Positions 7,981 to 17,772 are shown, counted from the stretch's first letter. The stretch is 64,000 bases of DNA from Priestia koreensis (GCF_001274935.1 NZ_LILC01000002.1:1-64000); one strand, 5' to 3'. The notes: generated by a model from the letters alone, not told the origin. Program-made: numbers and translations.

Positions 7981-8691
7981 ATGCTTTCATATGAACAGCG
8001 CGCACTAAAGGATGCTGAGAATTGGCAGGATCAATGGCTGAAGCGAGCCTCTATCACGCAGCGCATGGCTAAAAAAGTACAAGATCAAATTAATAACCGA
8101 ATTCCGGTTAAAGTTCATCAAGTCGTCACCGAAAGCATTAAAAAGATGGTCGAAGCCACTGTTATGGGTTCAAACTTCACGACTAAGCAAAAAGATGTTC
8201 ATGACTTAAGCTTCGAGGCAAAGGAAGAGCTGGTCGTGAAGGTGATGGATAAGTATAAAAAAATAGCGGCCGTTGAAGGGGCAGGCACAGGTGCTGGTGG
8301 CATCGTATGGGGGCTTGCAGATTTTCCACTGCTATTATCCATTAAAATGAAATGTTTGTTTGAAATCGCGAACCTTTACGGGATGGATATTAAGCGCACA
8401 GAAGAGCGGGTATTTTTACTTTATATTTTTCATCTCGCTTTTTGCAGTCACGATGAGCGTGAAAAAATTATGAACACACTCGAAACCTTTGAACATCATA
8501 AAAAAGAAATGGCAACAATTGATTGGCGAACGTTTCAGCAGGAATATCGTGACTATATTGATCTTGTCAAACTTCTTCAGCTCGTGCCAGGGATTGGTGC
8601 GGCTGTCGGTGCCTATGCGAATTATAATCTTCTTGATCATCTAGGTGAAGTGGCGATGAACGTTTATCGATTACGATTATTGAAAAAGTAG
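7981..8691 (+). CDS. ecsC: EcsC family protein
   Basis: A 236-residue member of the EcsC family (PF12787), third gene of ecsABC. A central glycine-rich hydrophobic segment (EGAGTGAGGIVWGLADFPLLLS) and a C-terminal one (LLQLVPGIGAAVGAYANY) suggest membrane association. The function is unknown, and loss of EcsC is reported to have little effect in B. subtilis. A GTG at 7972 is in frame, but AAGGAG lies about 8 bases before the ATG at 7981, which I chose. Confidence 0.9.
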   Translation: MLSYEQRALKDAENWQDQWLKRASITQRMAKKVQDQINNRIPVKVHQVVTESIKKMVEATVMGSNFTTKQKDVHDLSFEAKEELVVKVMDKYKKIAAVEGAGTGAGGIVWGLADFPLLLSIKMKCLFEIANLYGMDIKRTEERVFLLYIFHLAFCSHDEREKIMNTLETFEHHKKEMATIDWRTFQQEYRDYIDLVKLLQLVPGIGAAVGAYANYNLLDHLGEVAMNVYRLRLLKK

Positions 8692-8706
8692 TGATGTTAG
8701 TTAAGG

Positions 8707-8734
8707 GTTAGCTCCTAGTAGCTAGCTCTTTTTG
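8707..8734 (+). terminator. terminator after ecsC
   Basis: GTTAGCT/AGCTAGC (one G-U pair, loop of 6) followed by TCTTTTTG. Confidence 0.65.
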
Positions 8735-8811
8735 TATGTCCAAGGAAGAAGAGAGGATGGATGCCGTTCATAAATATACCAATTGATAGAGAAGCATATG
8801 TTAGAATTCAA

Positions 8812-8845
8812 AAAAATCCCGACCATGAGAGGCCGGGATTTTTGT
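8812..8845 (-). terminator. terminator after yhaA
   Basis: AATCCCGACC/GGCCGGGATT with a short loop and T runs on both strands, just downstream of the yhaA stop. Confidence 0.8.
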
Positions 8846-8850
8846 TTTGG

Positions 8851-10056
8851 TTACTTTGTTACTTTTTCACTCACCGTCTTTTCGTTTTTTAAATATTCAC
8901 ATGTTGCTTTTCCTAAAACCTTTGCCGCAATGAGCATCGCATTTTCATCAAAATCAAATTTTGGGTGATGATGTGGATAAGCATATTCAGTTTCAGGTGC
9001 TTTTGCTCCCGTGAAGAAGAATGCTCCTTTTACATTTTCAAGGTAGTATGCAAAGTCTTCAGCACCCATTTCAGGGTCAATTTCTTCCACAGTTGTTACC
9101 TCGGCTACGCTTTTCGCTGTGTCAACGACAAACTGCATTTCCTGCTCGTGATTAACGACCGGAGGGTACCCGCGGTGGAACGTATAATCGTAGTCGACGT
9201 CAGAAGCGAGCGTTACCCCTTTAATAATACGTTCAATATCTTCGGCGATCGTTTGACGAACGCTTTCTTTGAAGGTGCGAACGGTTCCTTTTAGAGCAGC
9301 TTGGTCAGCGATTACATTGAAGGCATTATCTGAAACGAAAGAACCAATGGATAAAACCGCCGCATCAATTGGATTTACGTGGCGACTTACAATTTGCTGA
9401 AGGTTCGTCACGAGCTGAGAAGCAACTAAAATTGAATCTTTACATTTATGAGGCTGTGCACCGTGACCGCCTGCTCCTTTGATCGTTAGTTCAAAACGAT
9501 CCGCTGCAGCCATAAATGGACCAACACGATACTGAATAGTTCCCGTTGGTGCCGTTGCCCACAGGTGAGTACCGAAAATAACGTCCACGCCATCTAGACA
9601 ACCGTCTTCGATCATCGGTTTTGCACCACCGGGTGTGAGCTCTTCAGCATGTTGATGAATTAGTACAACGTTTCCATGAAGCGAATCACGCATCTCATGT
9701 AACACCTTTCCAAGTACCAATAAAGTAGCCGTATGTCCATCATGACCACAGGCATGCATAACGCCAGGGACCGTTGATTTGTAAGGAAGATCGTTGTCTT
9801 CATGAATTTGCAGGGCATCAAAATCGGCTCGTAGCGCCACAGTTTCACCAGGGTGCGCGCCTTTAATGGTAGCGACAATACCATTTCCACCCACATTTGT
9901 ACGAATATCTACGCCTAACTCTTCGTAAAAAGCGGCAATATAAGCAGTTGTTTTATGTTCATGAAAGGATAATTCGGGATGTTGATGAAGGTAGCGGCGA
10001 ATGTCCACCATCTCAGGATAAGCAGACTCTAACTTAGCAAATAGTTGTTCAATCAT
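8851..10056 (-). CDS. yhaA: M20-family amidohydrolase (YhaA-like)
   Basis: A 401-residue M20D peptidase/N-acyl-amino-acid amidohydrolase. Metal-ligand motifs are visible: MHACGHDGHTA near residues 103-113, HAEELTPGG near 135-144, and GAEDFAYY near the C-terminus. The dimerisation insert contains GAGGHGAQPHKCKD. Relatives hydrolyse N-acetyl or N-acyl amino acids, hippurate or indole-acetyl conjugates; the substrate cannot be read from sequence. It is monocistronic, convergent with ecsC, with its own terminator. Confidence 0.9.
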   Translation of the reverse strand: MIEQLFAKLESAYPEMVDIRRYLHQHPELSFHEHKTTAYIAAFYEELGVDIRTNVGGNGIVATIKGAHPGETVALRADFDALQIHEDNDLPYKSTVPGVMHACGHDGHTATLLVLGKVLHEMRDSLHGNVVLIHQHAEELTPGGAKPMIEDGCLDGVDVIFGTHLWATAPTGTIQYRVGPFMAAADRFELTIKGAGGHGAQPHKCKDSILVASQLVTNLQQIVSRHVNPIDAAVLSIGSFVSDNAFNVIADQAALKGTVRTFKESVRQTIAEDIERIIKGVTLASDVDYDYTFHRGYPPVVNHEQEMQFVVDTAKSVAEVTTVEEIDPEMGAEDFAYYLENVKGAFFFTGAKAPETEYAYPHHHPKFDFDENAMLIAAKVLGKATCEYLKNEKTVSEKVTK

Positions 10057-10204
10057 TTTTATAACTCCCTTTCTTCGTATGTATAAAATTATTTGATATT
10101 TCTAACTATTATAACATTTAAATGTGATGATCGTTAACACCTTGATTTTAGGAATTTAGTAGGTCTTAATAACTATACTGAAAATTCTTTTAATGAAAAA
10201 AACC

Positions 10205-10231
10205 TAGAAAATATCCAAGTTCTGTCGATAA
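10205..10231 (+). promoter_or_regulatory. sigma-D-like promoter upstream of the riboswitch
   Basis: TAGA, 15 bases, then GTCGATAA. The B. subtilis sigma-D consensus (TAAA, 15 bases, GCCGATAT) is matched at 9 of 12 positions with exact spacing. A motility-type promoter fits the chemoreceptor in the operon. Confidence 0.6.
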
Positions 10232-10299
10232 AGTGTTTGTGAACCAAAAATGGAAAGACAAAAGGTGGAAACACCTCGTATAAATATTGTAGAAAAATC

Positions 10300-10392
10300 A
10301 AATCGAAAAAGGCAAACTTATTGAAAAATAGGGACGCAAAGCTACGGGCCTAATGTTTAAAAACGATGGTAGCCGAGTTACCGAAAGGACTT
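10300..10392 (+). ncRNA. cyclic-di-GMP-I (GEMM) riboswitch
   Basis: The GEMM-I consensus elements occur in order. GGCAAAC (10311-10317) leads into a stem capped by a GAAA tetraloop, then GGGACGCAAAGC and CGGGCCTAA (the tetraloop receptor side), and finally a GTAGC arm pairing with GCTAC and GAGTTACCG ending near 10383. An extra GGTG-GAAA-CACC hairpin lies upstream at 10265-10276. About 170 bases separate the aptamer from the ATP-grasp start. The expression platform is unresolved; a weak GTGC/GCAC hairpin before T5 lies at about 10411-10435. The remainder of 10057-10560 has no gene. Confidence 0.93.
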
Positions 10393-10560
10393 TCTGAAAA
10401 GTTGGATCGTGTGCGCAGATGACAGCACTTTTTAATGAACAACAGCCGTTTATTAAAAAGCGTATGGTTTTCTGCTGGCTTTGAGTCCCGTTGTCTTTTA
10501 CCTCGTTACTTTCTACAAAAGTAGCTTCGTAAATGAGTGTTAAAAGAAAGGGAGTATCTC

Positions 10561-11712
10561 ATGATTATTATGAATGAAAAAATTGTTTCTCCATTATTAA
10601 CAGAAACAATTAATGATTTAAATCTAACCGTTGTCAAAGAAGGAAAGGATGCACAATCGTTCTTCTCAGCGGAGATGAACGAAACCAAAATGCTGACCAA
10701 TTCCGAAAGCTGTTTAGCCGTTTTAAAGAAATATCAGCCATCTAGTAAAGCATACGAGTGGTCTAAACTATTGAAGGATAAAGGGCAACTCCGTACGATT
10801 TTATCGAAAATGTATCCAGACTATTTTTATCGCGTTGTGAAAATGGATGATTTGTTTGAAGTTTCACCTGTTGACCTGTCATTTCCTTTGGTACTAAAGC
10901 CTACAATGGGTTATTCAAGCGTAGGGGTATATAAAGTGAAATCAGCCGATCAGTGGGAGGAATCCGTTGAGAAACTGAACGTGGAATTGATGTTGTCAAA
11001 AAACGTGCACGATTCAACGGTGATTAATGGTGAACAAATACTTATTGAAGAGTGGATTCAAGGCGAGGAATATGCGATTGACGGATATTACGATGAGCAC
11101 GGGAATCCCGTAATTTTAAATATGTTTAAACGCATGTTTAAGGATGAGTATGATACATCTGATCGGATATATTTTACGTCGAAAGAAGTGATTGAAGAAA
11201 TCTATGACGATACCATTGCGTTTATGGAAAAGCTTCAAAGCGTTGTTCCTCTTCACAATTATCCCGTTCATTTCGAAGTGAAAAAGCAGGGGAATAAAGT
11301 GATTCCGATTGAAATTAACCCACTTCGTTTTGCAGGCGCAGGTACTACTGATTTAGGGATGTATGCCTATGGAAGTAATGTGTACAAGCATTACTTTATG
11401 GGAACGAGCCCGAATTGGAACGAAATTCGTGAAGGTATGGATGATTCTATTTATAGTTTTAGCTGTGCCGAAATTCCAATGGAAATCGTACGCCAAAACA
11501 TCGAGTATATTGATCACCAGAAGTTCAAACAGCAGTTCCAAACGATTTTAGAGTATCGAGAACTAAATGTTGTAGATGATCGCACCTTTGCGATTGTGTT
11601 TTTTAAGAGTGCGAATCTTGAAGAAAATAAAGCCATTTTAAATTTAGATCTAGCATTGTTTATTCATCAAAGACAAGCGAATGTATTAATAGATAAAGAG
11701 GGAATTTCATGA
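10561..11712 (+). CDS. ATP-grasp domain enzyme of unknown substrate
   Basis: A 383-residue soluble protein with an ATP-grasp fold, the family that forms acyl-phosphate intermediates to ligate carboxylates with amines or thiols. Visible elements are the nucleotide-binding [17 protein letters not shown] near residues 116-132, [16 protein letters not shown] near 161-176, and the Mg-binding [12 protein letters not shown] near 250-261. The N-terminal region is not recognised. The upstream GTG in frame was rejected in favour of the ATG at 10561, 6 bases after AAAGGGAG. It is first in an operon behind a c-di-GMP riboswitch and overlaps the chemoreceptor gene by 4 bases. The product is unknown. Confidence 0.85.
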   Translation: MIIMNEKIVSPLLTETINDLNLTVVKEGKDAQSFFSAEMNETKMLTNSESCLAVLKKYQPSSKAYEWSKLLKDKGQLRTILSKMYPDYFYRVVKMDDLFEVSPVDLSFPLVLKPTMGYSSVGVYKVKSADQWEESVEKLNVELMLSKNVHDSTVINGEQILIEEWIQGEEYAIDGYYDEHGNPVILNMFKRMFKDEYDTSDRIYFTSKEVIEEIYDDTIAFMEKLQSVVPLHNYPVHFEVKKQGNKVIPIEINPLRFAGAGTTDLGMYAYGSNVYKHYFMGTSPNWNEIREGMDDSIYSFSCAEIPMEIVRQNIEYIDHQKFKQQFQTILEYRELNVVDDRTFAIVFFKSANLEENKAILNLDLALFIHQRQANVLIDKEGIS

Positions 11713-13415
11713 GCAGATTAAAAAAAACAAAATCCTTGAAGTCACAGCTTATTTTTAGTTTTTTAATCCCCTTTTTAATTTTTTCGATTGTGGTAGGGGT
11801 CTTTTTAGTTGGAGTTATGAACAGTATTTTAAACAACCAGGTGCTTTCACAGTTTGATAATCGTCTTAATGAAAACGGATCAGCGCTTGCAGAGGGTATT
11901 GATAATGACTTAATTCAGAATACAATCGACTCACCTGATGAGTATGGAAAAGAGTTAGAGCAGTATTTAAATGATTTTCTAAAGGGACGAAAAGGGATTC
12001 AGTACATATATGTATTAGCCCGGAAAGATAATCAAGATGTTATTGTTGCGCTAAACGGAAGCAACGATTATATGACGACATCTCCTTTTACACCCGAACA
12101 ACGAAAGGCGTATGAAGAGAATAAGAGTGTACTAAGCTCGATTTACAAAGATAAGTGGGGCGTGCATAAATCTTTCTTCATGCCTGTAAAAGGTACGGAT
12201 AGCATTGTTGGAATTGATATGGATGCGAGTTTCGTTGATACGTTGCAAAAGCGAATTATCATTTATCCGCTTATTTTCTTAATGTCAGCAGCGATTTTAG
12301 GAACGATTGTAGCAATTGTAATTGGAACGAAAATTTCTACTCCGATTCGAAGCTTAGTGACCTTTACGAAAACCATTGCTTCTGGGAATTTACGCAAGAC
12401 TGTGAAGGTCAAACGAAATGATGAAATTGGTGAACTGGCAGCAAGCTTTGAGGATATGCGCCTAAGCCTATCTGATATTATTAACGATGTCCGTGTAAAT
12501 ACAAAAACGATTAACGAAACGAGCGAGCATCTAGTTGGCTCATTTGAGGAGCTCACACAGGCTTCAGAGCAAATCGTGGTAGGGACGAGCGGGGAAGCTA
12601 CGGGAGCAGAAGAAAGAGCCAAGCATACGGAAACGATCGCACATATGATCGGGGAGATGTCAAAAGCCATCGAGAATATGGACAATCAAACAAAGCAAAT
12701 TAAAGAATTTGCAAATGACACAAGTAAGCTCTCCGAAACAGGATCTGAGCAAGTAGTAGTCATTGCAGATCAGATTAATAAGATCAAACATAATGGAATG
12801 ACGACGAAAGATAATTTGTTTAATTTGAATGAAAAGCTCGAACATATTAACGTCATTATTGATTTAATCCGAGACATCGCGGCACAAACGAATCTATTAT
12901 CACTGAATGCGTCTATTGAAGCGGCACGTGCAGGAGAAGCAGGGAAAGGATTCTCTGTTGTCGCACAGGAAATTCAGAAACTAGCTAACCAAACGGCTTC
13001 GTCGATTGCGGATATTTCAACGACAGTCACGGACATCCATACACAAACGAACAAAGTACTAGAGTTAAATCATCAAGACTTAGAAGATATTATAAAAGGC
13101 GTGGAAATTATTGAAGAGAATGGCAAGCTATTTAAAGCCATTTTTACGTCAGTTGAAAAATTAAAAGATCGTTCTGAAAATATCTTTGCAAGCGCACAAG
13201 ACATTTCAAAGTCATCTGACAAAACGCTTGCTTCGATTCAAGAAATTGCTGCGATCTCAGAGCAAAGTGTCGCAATCACACAAGAAATTGCCGCCGCAGC
13301 AACAGAACAAAACAGCACGGTTGAAGCACTACAAAGACAAAACGAACGACTACGAGAAGTAGCTGAACTACTAGAGCAAAAAGTGAGTCGCTTTGAAACG
13401 AATATGGATGAATAA
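11709..13415 (+). CDS. methyl-accepting chemotaxis protein
   Basis: A 568-residue transmembrane chemoreceptor. Segment 1 is at about residues 15-37, an extracellular sensor domain runs from about 38 to 185, segment 2 is [20 protein letters not shown], then a HAMP domain (about 210-262) and the cytoplasmic signalling domain. The hairpin tip [29 protein letters not shown] is diagnostic ([20 protein letters not shown] core). It starts inside the stop of the ATP-grasp gene, so the two are translationally coupled. The ligand is unknown. Sigma-D-type promoter and riboswitch control are inferred from the leader. Confidence 0.95.
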   Translation: MSRLKKTKSLKSQLIFSFLIPFLIFSIVVGVFLVGVMNSILNNQVLSQFDNRLNENGSALAEGIDNDLIQNTIDSPDEYGKELEQYLNDFLKGRKGIQYIYVLARKDNQDVIVALNGSNDYMTTSPFTPEQRKAYEENKSVLSSIYKDKWGVHKSFFMPVKGTDSIVGIDMDASFVDTLQKRIIIYPLIFLMSAAILGTIVAIVIGTKISTPIRSLVTFTKTIASGNLRKTVKVKRNDEIGELAASFEDMRLSLSDIINDVRVNTKTINETSEHLVGSFEELTQASEQIVVGTSGEATGAEERAKHTETIAHMIGEMSKAIENMDNQTKQIKEFANDTSKLSETGSEQVVVIADQINKIKHNGMTTKDNLFNLNEKLEHINVIIDLIRDIAAQTNLLSLNASIEAARAGEAGKGFSVVAQEIQKLANQTASSIADISTTVTDIHTQTNKVLELNHQDLEDIIKGVEIIEENGKLFKAIFTSVEKLKDRSENIFASAQDISKSSDKTLASIQEIAAISEQSVAITQEIAAAATEQNSTVEALQRQNERLREVAELLEQKVSRFETNMDE

Positions 13416-13419
13416 AAAC

Positions 13420-13450
13420 AAGCACAGCGCTCGCTGTGCTTGTTTGTTTA
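13420..13450. terminator. bidirectional terminator between the chemoreceptor gene and yhfA
   Basis: CAAGCACAG/CTGTGCTTG with a 6-base loop. TTTGTTT follows on the plus strand and TTTTTA on the minus strand, serving both convergent genes. Confidence 0.85.
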
Positions 13451-14833
13451 GATTAGAAACATCGCGACAACCGTGGTCACGGCCAATCCGACTACGACAG
13501 GAACTAAATTTCGTCGTGCTAGCTCAAACGGATCGACGCCGCAGATCGCAGCGGCTGGGATGAGTGCCCAAGGGATGAGGGTCCCGCCACCGACCCATAT
13601 TGCTGCAATTTGCCCAAGAGCGGTAAGTGTAGCGGCTCCTGACCCGATCGCTGTCGCAAACAGATGAGCAATTGAGCCAGCGAGGGAAATACCAGAAAAC
13701 CCTGATCCGTCTAGCCCTGTGATCGCGCCGACCGTTGTTAAGGTGATTGCGCTAACGGGCTGATTCAAGGGAACGATGGTTGAGAGCGCCACGCCAAGGT
13801 CATTGACAATCCCGTGTGAGCCTTTTGGTAAATAGTTTCCGATAATCGCTTGGAAGCCGGAATCACCCAAATAGAAAAAGGCGGCAATAGGGATCACAGG
13901 ACCAAATACTTTAAAGCCAAACTGAAAACCTTCTATTAAATAATTTGTTATTTCTTCAAGTCCACGATTTTTATGTGTGAGTAGTGAGAGTACGATGAGG
14001 ATGAAGATAGATGTACCACCAATAAGTGCGGTTGCGTCTCCGCCTTGAAGGTGGAAAAGAGACATTGCCACGATATCAAGTGCAAAGCAGATCGGAATGA
14101 CGACGGCCATCGTGCGTTTTAGAGCAGGTGATAATAAGCTTTCTTTTTCAGATGAGGATTGAATTGTGACGGTTGAGGAGGCGAGCTTTCCATTTTTTAA
14201 ATCTCGCATGAGAAGCACAAATGCGGTAACGGTTGTGACAACCCCCATAACAATGACGAGTGGGATACTTGCATGAATAACATCACCAACAGGTAGCCCA
14301 GCTGCATCAGCCGTTAGCTTTGGTGCGGCCTGTATAACGAAGTCACCTGACAGCGCAATACCGTGTCCGAATAAGTTCATCGCCATTGCTACACCTAAAG
14401 CAGGAAGTCCGGCACGAATCGCGACAGGCAGTAAGACAGCTCCAAGTAGTGCGACAGCAGGAGAAGGCCAGAAAAACCAAGAAATCACCATCATCAGAAT
14501 TCCGATGATCCAATACGCAAGGGCAGGTGACTTGATTAACCGTGCAAACGGGGCAATCATCACATCGTTAATACCGGTTTTTGTAATGACATTACTCATC
14601 GCAACGATAATGGAAATAACAAGAATGGTCGGAAGCAGTTCTCGAATGGCATAAATGAAGCTGTTAAAAATTCCGCTCACGCTTCCTGTGAACGAATGAG
14701 TGGCGACAATTCCAAGTAAAAAAATGCCGACGATACAAAGAATCGTTGTATCGCGTCTTTTGATCATAAAACCGATGATGAGAACAATGAACGCAACATA
14801 TATCCAGTGAAGAGCGGTAAGCTCGATCAACAT
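13448..14833 (-). CDS. yhfA: YhfA-like membrane transporter
   Basis: A 461-residue polytopic membrane protein of about 12 segments resembling B. subtilis YhfA, distantly related to gluconate/C4-dicarboxylate type permeases. Conserved-looking loops include FFWPSPAVALLG, NLFGHGIALSGDF and TGLDGSGFSGISLAGS. The substrate is unknown. It follows hmoB on the same strand. Its Shine-Dalgarno (AGGAGGA) and the poly-T before the ATG form one arm of a long hairpin, so its translation is probably conditional. Confidence 0.8.
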   Translation of the reverse strand: MLIELTALHWIYVAFIVLIIGFMIKRRDTTILCIVGIFLLGIVATHSFTGSVSGIFNSFIYAIRELLPTILVISIIVAMSNVITKTGINDVMIAPFARLIKSPALAYWIIGILMMVISWFFWPSPAVALLGAVLLPVAIRAGLPALGVAMAMNLFGHGIALSGDFVIQAAPKLTADAAGLPVGDVIHASIPLVIVMGVVTTVTAFVLLMRDLKNGKLASSTVTIQSSSEKESLLSPALKRTMAVVIPICFALDIVAMSLFHLQGGDATALIGGTSIFILIVLSLLTHKNRGLEEITNYLIEGFQFGFKVFGPVIPIAAFFYLGDSGFQAIIGNYLPKGSHGIVNDLGVALSTIVPLNQPVSAITLTTVGAITGLDGSGFSGISLAGSIAHLFATAIGSGAATLTALGQIAAIWVGGGTLIPWALIPAAAICGVDPFELARRNLVPVVVGLAVTTVVAMFLI

Positions 14834-14834
14834 A

Positions 14835-14922
14835 AAAAATTCCTCCTAAACAGGGCATCTGTACCGTATAGCATATGAACAATAGCTATCGGTTGGAACC
14901 TGTTTCAATAGGAGGAATTTTT
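14835..14922 (-). promoter_or_regulatory. long hairpin: hmoB terminator and/or yhfA ribosome-site sequestering leader
   Basis: AAAAATTCCTCCTA (14835-14848) is complementary to TAGGAGGAATTTTT (14909-14922), and the adjoining AACAGG pairs with CCTGTT. On the minus strand the 3' arm contains the yhfA Shine-Dalgarno, ends in six T residues and is followed at once by the start ATG. The loop of about 44 bases holds a smaller ATAGC/GCTAT hairpin. Confidence 0.75.
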
Positions 14923-14924
14923 CG

Positions 14925-15431
14925 TTAGTTAACGGCGTGGTACGACGTTACGTACGATGGGCGCGGGAAGATATTTTCTTGTTGATCAATGCCTTCTGAC
15001 GTGCCGCGCTTTTTGTGTGCTTGCCCGTAAGCATTTGAGCTTTGCCAGTTGGAAAAGTCTTTTTCACTGTTCCAAAGTGTTAAAATAACGTATGTATCCG
15101 TATCAAGAGGTCTCAAAACGCGAATAGCACCGAATCCTGGCTCGCTTTCAATAAGTCCAGCACGCTTGCTAAACCGATGTTCGAACAATGAGCGACCTTC
15201 ATCTGATACCGGAATGTTGTTGAGGACCGCGAACGTGCCGTTTTGTAGTGAGCCAACGCTATCAAGCACTTGGTATTCGTGCCCTTCGTGGAAAAAGCGT
15301 TCCCCGTCTGTCTCGTGCAGAAGAATGGCTTTATCGGAGTCCTCTTCTAAAAGGCGTAGCTCTTGTCCACTGTGTTCATCTACTATCTTTTTCAAATAGT
15401 CAGTTGTGCCAAACGTTAAGTAAAGATTCAT
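14925..15431 (-). CDS. hmoB: heme-degrading monooxygenase HmoB
   Basis: A 168-residue protein with an N-terminal domain and a C-terminal antibiotic-biosynthesis-monooxygenase (ABM) fold (about residues 65-160; FSKRAGLIESEPGFGAIRVL and VILTLWNSEKDFSNWQSS). It resembles B. subtilis HmoB (YhgC), which opens heme to release iron in the cytoplasm. It lies beside the heme genes, but divergent from pbpF. The start ATG follows AGAGGGATGATTA. Control by iron or heme is not visible in the leader. Confidence 0.85.
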   Translation of the reverse strand: MNLYLTFGTTDYLKKIVDEHSGQELRLLEEDSDKAILLHETDGERFFHEGHEYQVLDSVGSLQNGTFAVLNNIPVSDEGRSLFEHRFSKRAGLIESEPGFGAIRVLRPLDTDTYVILTLWNSEKDFSNWQSSNAYGQAHKKRGTSEGIDQQENIFPRPSYVTSYHAVN

Positions 15432-15617
15432 TAATCATCCCTCTTTTCGTATTTATCGCTATATGATAGTTTACCACTGCATACATTTTCCAAAACTATT
15501 TCATACTAAAATTATAATAAGTAAACCAAAAAAATACAAAAAAACCATGTTCTCCTTTACTATAAGGGAAGGGGGATAAACGTATTCATTAAGAACATTT
15601 AGAAAAGAGGTGGCTGC

Positions 15618-17747
15618 ATGTACAAAAAAGTAATTCTCATTATTGCTGCCTTACTTTGTGTCATTGTGTTAGGAATTGTAGGGTATATCTCCATTTTGTT
15701 ACTTGGAGATTATGTTATTGATGATAAGAAGTTTGTCATGAATTCAGCAACAACGCTAGTAGATGAAAACGGAGCGGAGATTACAAAACTGTATGTAGAG
15801 AACCGTGAGATTGTGCCGATTAAAAAAATTCCAAAGCACGTCCAAGAGGCGTTTGTAGCGGTTGAGGACCGACGCTTTTATGACCATCACGGGATTGACG
15901 TGAAATCAATTTCTCGAGCGCTGTACCGAGACGTTTTATCAGGAGGAAAGGCAGAGGGTGGGAGTACACTTACTCAGCAACTTGCAAAAAACGTCTTTTT
16001 GACCAATGATAAAACGATTATGCGGAAGGTAAAGGAAGTTGTTATTGCGATTAATTTAGAGAAGCGATACACGAAGAAACAAATTTTGGAGATGTACTTA
16101 AATCAAATTTATTTTGGACACGGTGCCTACGGAATTCAAGCCGCGTCAAAGCTTTATTTTAATAAAGACGTATCAGAACTATCAACAGAGCAGGGAGCCT
16201 TACTTGCGGCACTGCCAAAAGCACCTTCTCAATACTCACCGATTCTTCATCCAGAGAAAAGTCTAGAACGAAGAAACGTCGTGCTTGATTTGATGGGGAA
16301 AATCCATGACTTAACTCCGGAACAAGTGGTCCGTATGCAAGGGAAAACGCTGAGCTTAGACGTGCAGCAGGAAGCAAAGAAAAAGGACTATCTTACATAT
16401 ATTGATATGGTAATGGAAGAAGCAAGAACGAAGTATCACCTCTCAAGCGAAGAGCTGTTAAGAGGGGGCTATACCATTACAGTGCCAATGAATAAAGACA
16501 TCCAATCTGCTGCATATGAGCTATTTCAAGACCCAGCATACTTTTCGGGAACCGATGATGGTGTACAAGGTGCGTTTGTAATGATGGACGAAAAAACGGG
16601 TGGCATTCGATCGGTGATGGGTGGACGTGATTACGTTCAAAAAGGACTGAACCGAGTGAAAATAAAACGCCAGCCAGGTTCTACGATTAAACCGCTAGCT
16701 GTATATGGTCCTGCTTTACAGGAGAAAAAATATCGTCCTTACTCCTTATTATTAGACAAGTATACGTCTATTAATGGGTATTCTCCTCATAATGTCGATG
16801 GACAGTACGATGGTAAAGTAAGCATGTATGATGCCATTCGTGAGTCCAAGAACATACCAGCTGTATGGACGCTTAATAAAATTGGTATTTCAACTGGAAA
16901 AGAGTACTTAAATAAGCTAGATATGCCAATTGATGATAACGGTCTGTCTATCGCTCTAGGTGGACTATCAGACGGGTTTACGCCGTTGCAAATGGTTGCT
17001 GCTTATCGTACCCTTGCTCACAATGGTGAGCGCATTGAGCCGCATTTTATCGATGAGATTAAGGATCGTAGCGGTGAAGTAATTGCGAAACCTTCATTAA
17101 AAGAGACGAAGGTATTCTCAAAACAAACCGCTTGGAACATGACTCGTATGCTCGAAGGTGTCGTCCGAGATGGAACGGCATCTGGAGGAACTTTCGACGG
17201 TGCACTCGCAGGAAAGACGGGTTCAACGTCTTATACGAATGTGAAGGGCGCGACAAAAGACGCGTGGTTCGTCGGCTACACCCCTGACTTAGTAGGAGCA
17301 ATGTGGATGGGGTATGATAAAACGGATCAAGATCATTATTTAACAAAGGGAAGTTCCTATCCAACGCGCTTGTTTAAGAAAATTTTAACGAACTCAAAAG
17401 TAGAGACAGCAGCTAAATTTAAAAAGCCTAAGGGAGTAAAAGATTTAGCTGAACCAATCCGTGTAAAAGAAATTGATGATCTTTCTTCCGAAGTGACCTT
17501 CTCGGCTTTTGGATTGTTCACGAATGAATTGACGTGGACACCCGCAGAGGATAAGAGAGTTACCTATTACATCTATGAGAAAAAGGACGGAAAAAAAGCA
17601 AAGCGTATAGGAGAGGTAACTGGAAAAGGGCGCTATGAAGTGAAGAATGTTCATGTTCTTAATCCACCGTCTTATTATGTTGTTCCATATAATAAGCAAA
17701 CAAAGCAAAAGGCTAAGAAGTCAAATGTGGTACAAACGTCTATATGA
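15618..17747 (+). CDS. pbpF: class A penicillin-binding protein (PbpF-like)
   Basis: A 709-residue bifunctional peptidoglycan synthase. One N-terminal membrane anchor (about residues 4-30) is followed by a glycosyltransferase domain with EDRRFYDHHG and GGSTLTQQLAKN. The transpeptidase has active-site Ser in STIK near residue 355, SKN near 410 and KTG near 532. The C-terminal tail is lysine-rich with a small beta domain. Size and location just before hemE match B. subtilis PbpF, which is made mainly during germination and in the forespore. GAGGTGG precedes the ATG. Confidence 0.9.
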   Translation: MYKKVILIIAALLCVIVLGIVGYISILLLGDYVIDDKKFVMNSATTLVDENGAEITKLYVENREIVPIKKIPKHVQEAFVAVEDRRFYDHHGIDVKSISRALYRDVLSGGKAEGGSTLTQQLAKNVFLTNDKTIMRKVKEVVIAINLEKRYTKKQILEMYLNQIYFGHGAYGIQAASKLYFNKDVSELSTEQGALLAALPKAPSQYSPILHPEKSLERRNVVLDLMGKIHDLTPEQVVRMQGKTLSLDVQQEAKKKDYLTYIDMVMEEARTKYHLSSEELLRGGYTITVPMNKDIQSAAYELFQDPAYFSGTDDGVQGAFVMMDEKTGGIRSVMGGRDYVQKGLNRVKIKRQPGSTIKPLAVYGPALQEKKYRPYSLLLDKYTSINGYSPHNVDGQYDGKVSMYDAIRESKNIPAVWTLNKIGISTGKEYLNKLDMPIDDNGLSIALGGLSDGFTPLQMVAAYRTLAHNGERIEPHFIDEIKDRSGEVIAKPSLKETKVFSKQTAWNMTRMLEGVVRDGTASGGTFDGALAGKTGSTSYTNVKGATKDAWFVGYTPDLVGAMWMGYDKTDQDHYLTKGSSYPTRLFKKILTNSKVETAAKFKKPKGVKDLAEPIRVKEIDDLSSEVTFSAFGLFTNELTWTPAEDKRVTYYIYEKKDGKKAKRIGEVTGKGRYEVKNVHVLNPPSYYVVPYNKQTKQKAKKSNVVQTSI

Positions 17748-17772
17748 TAAAGAATTATTGTGTAGATGATAC

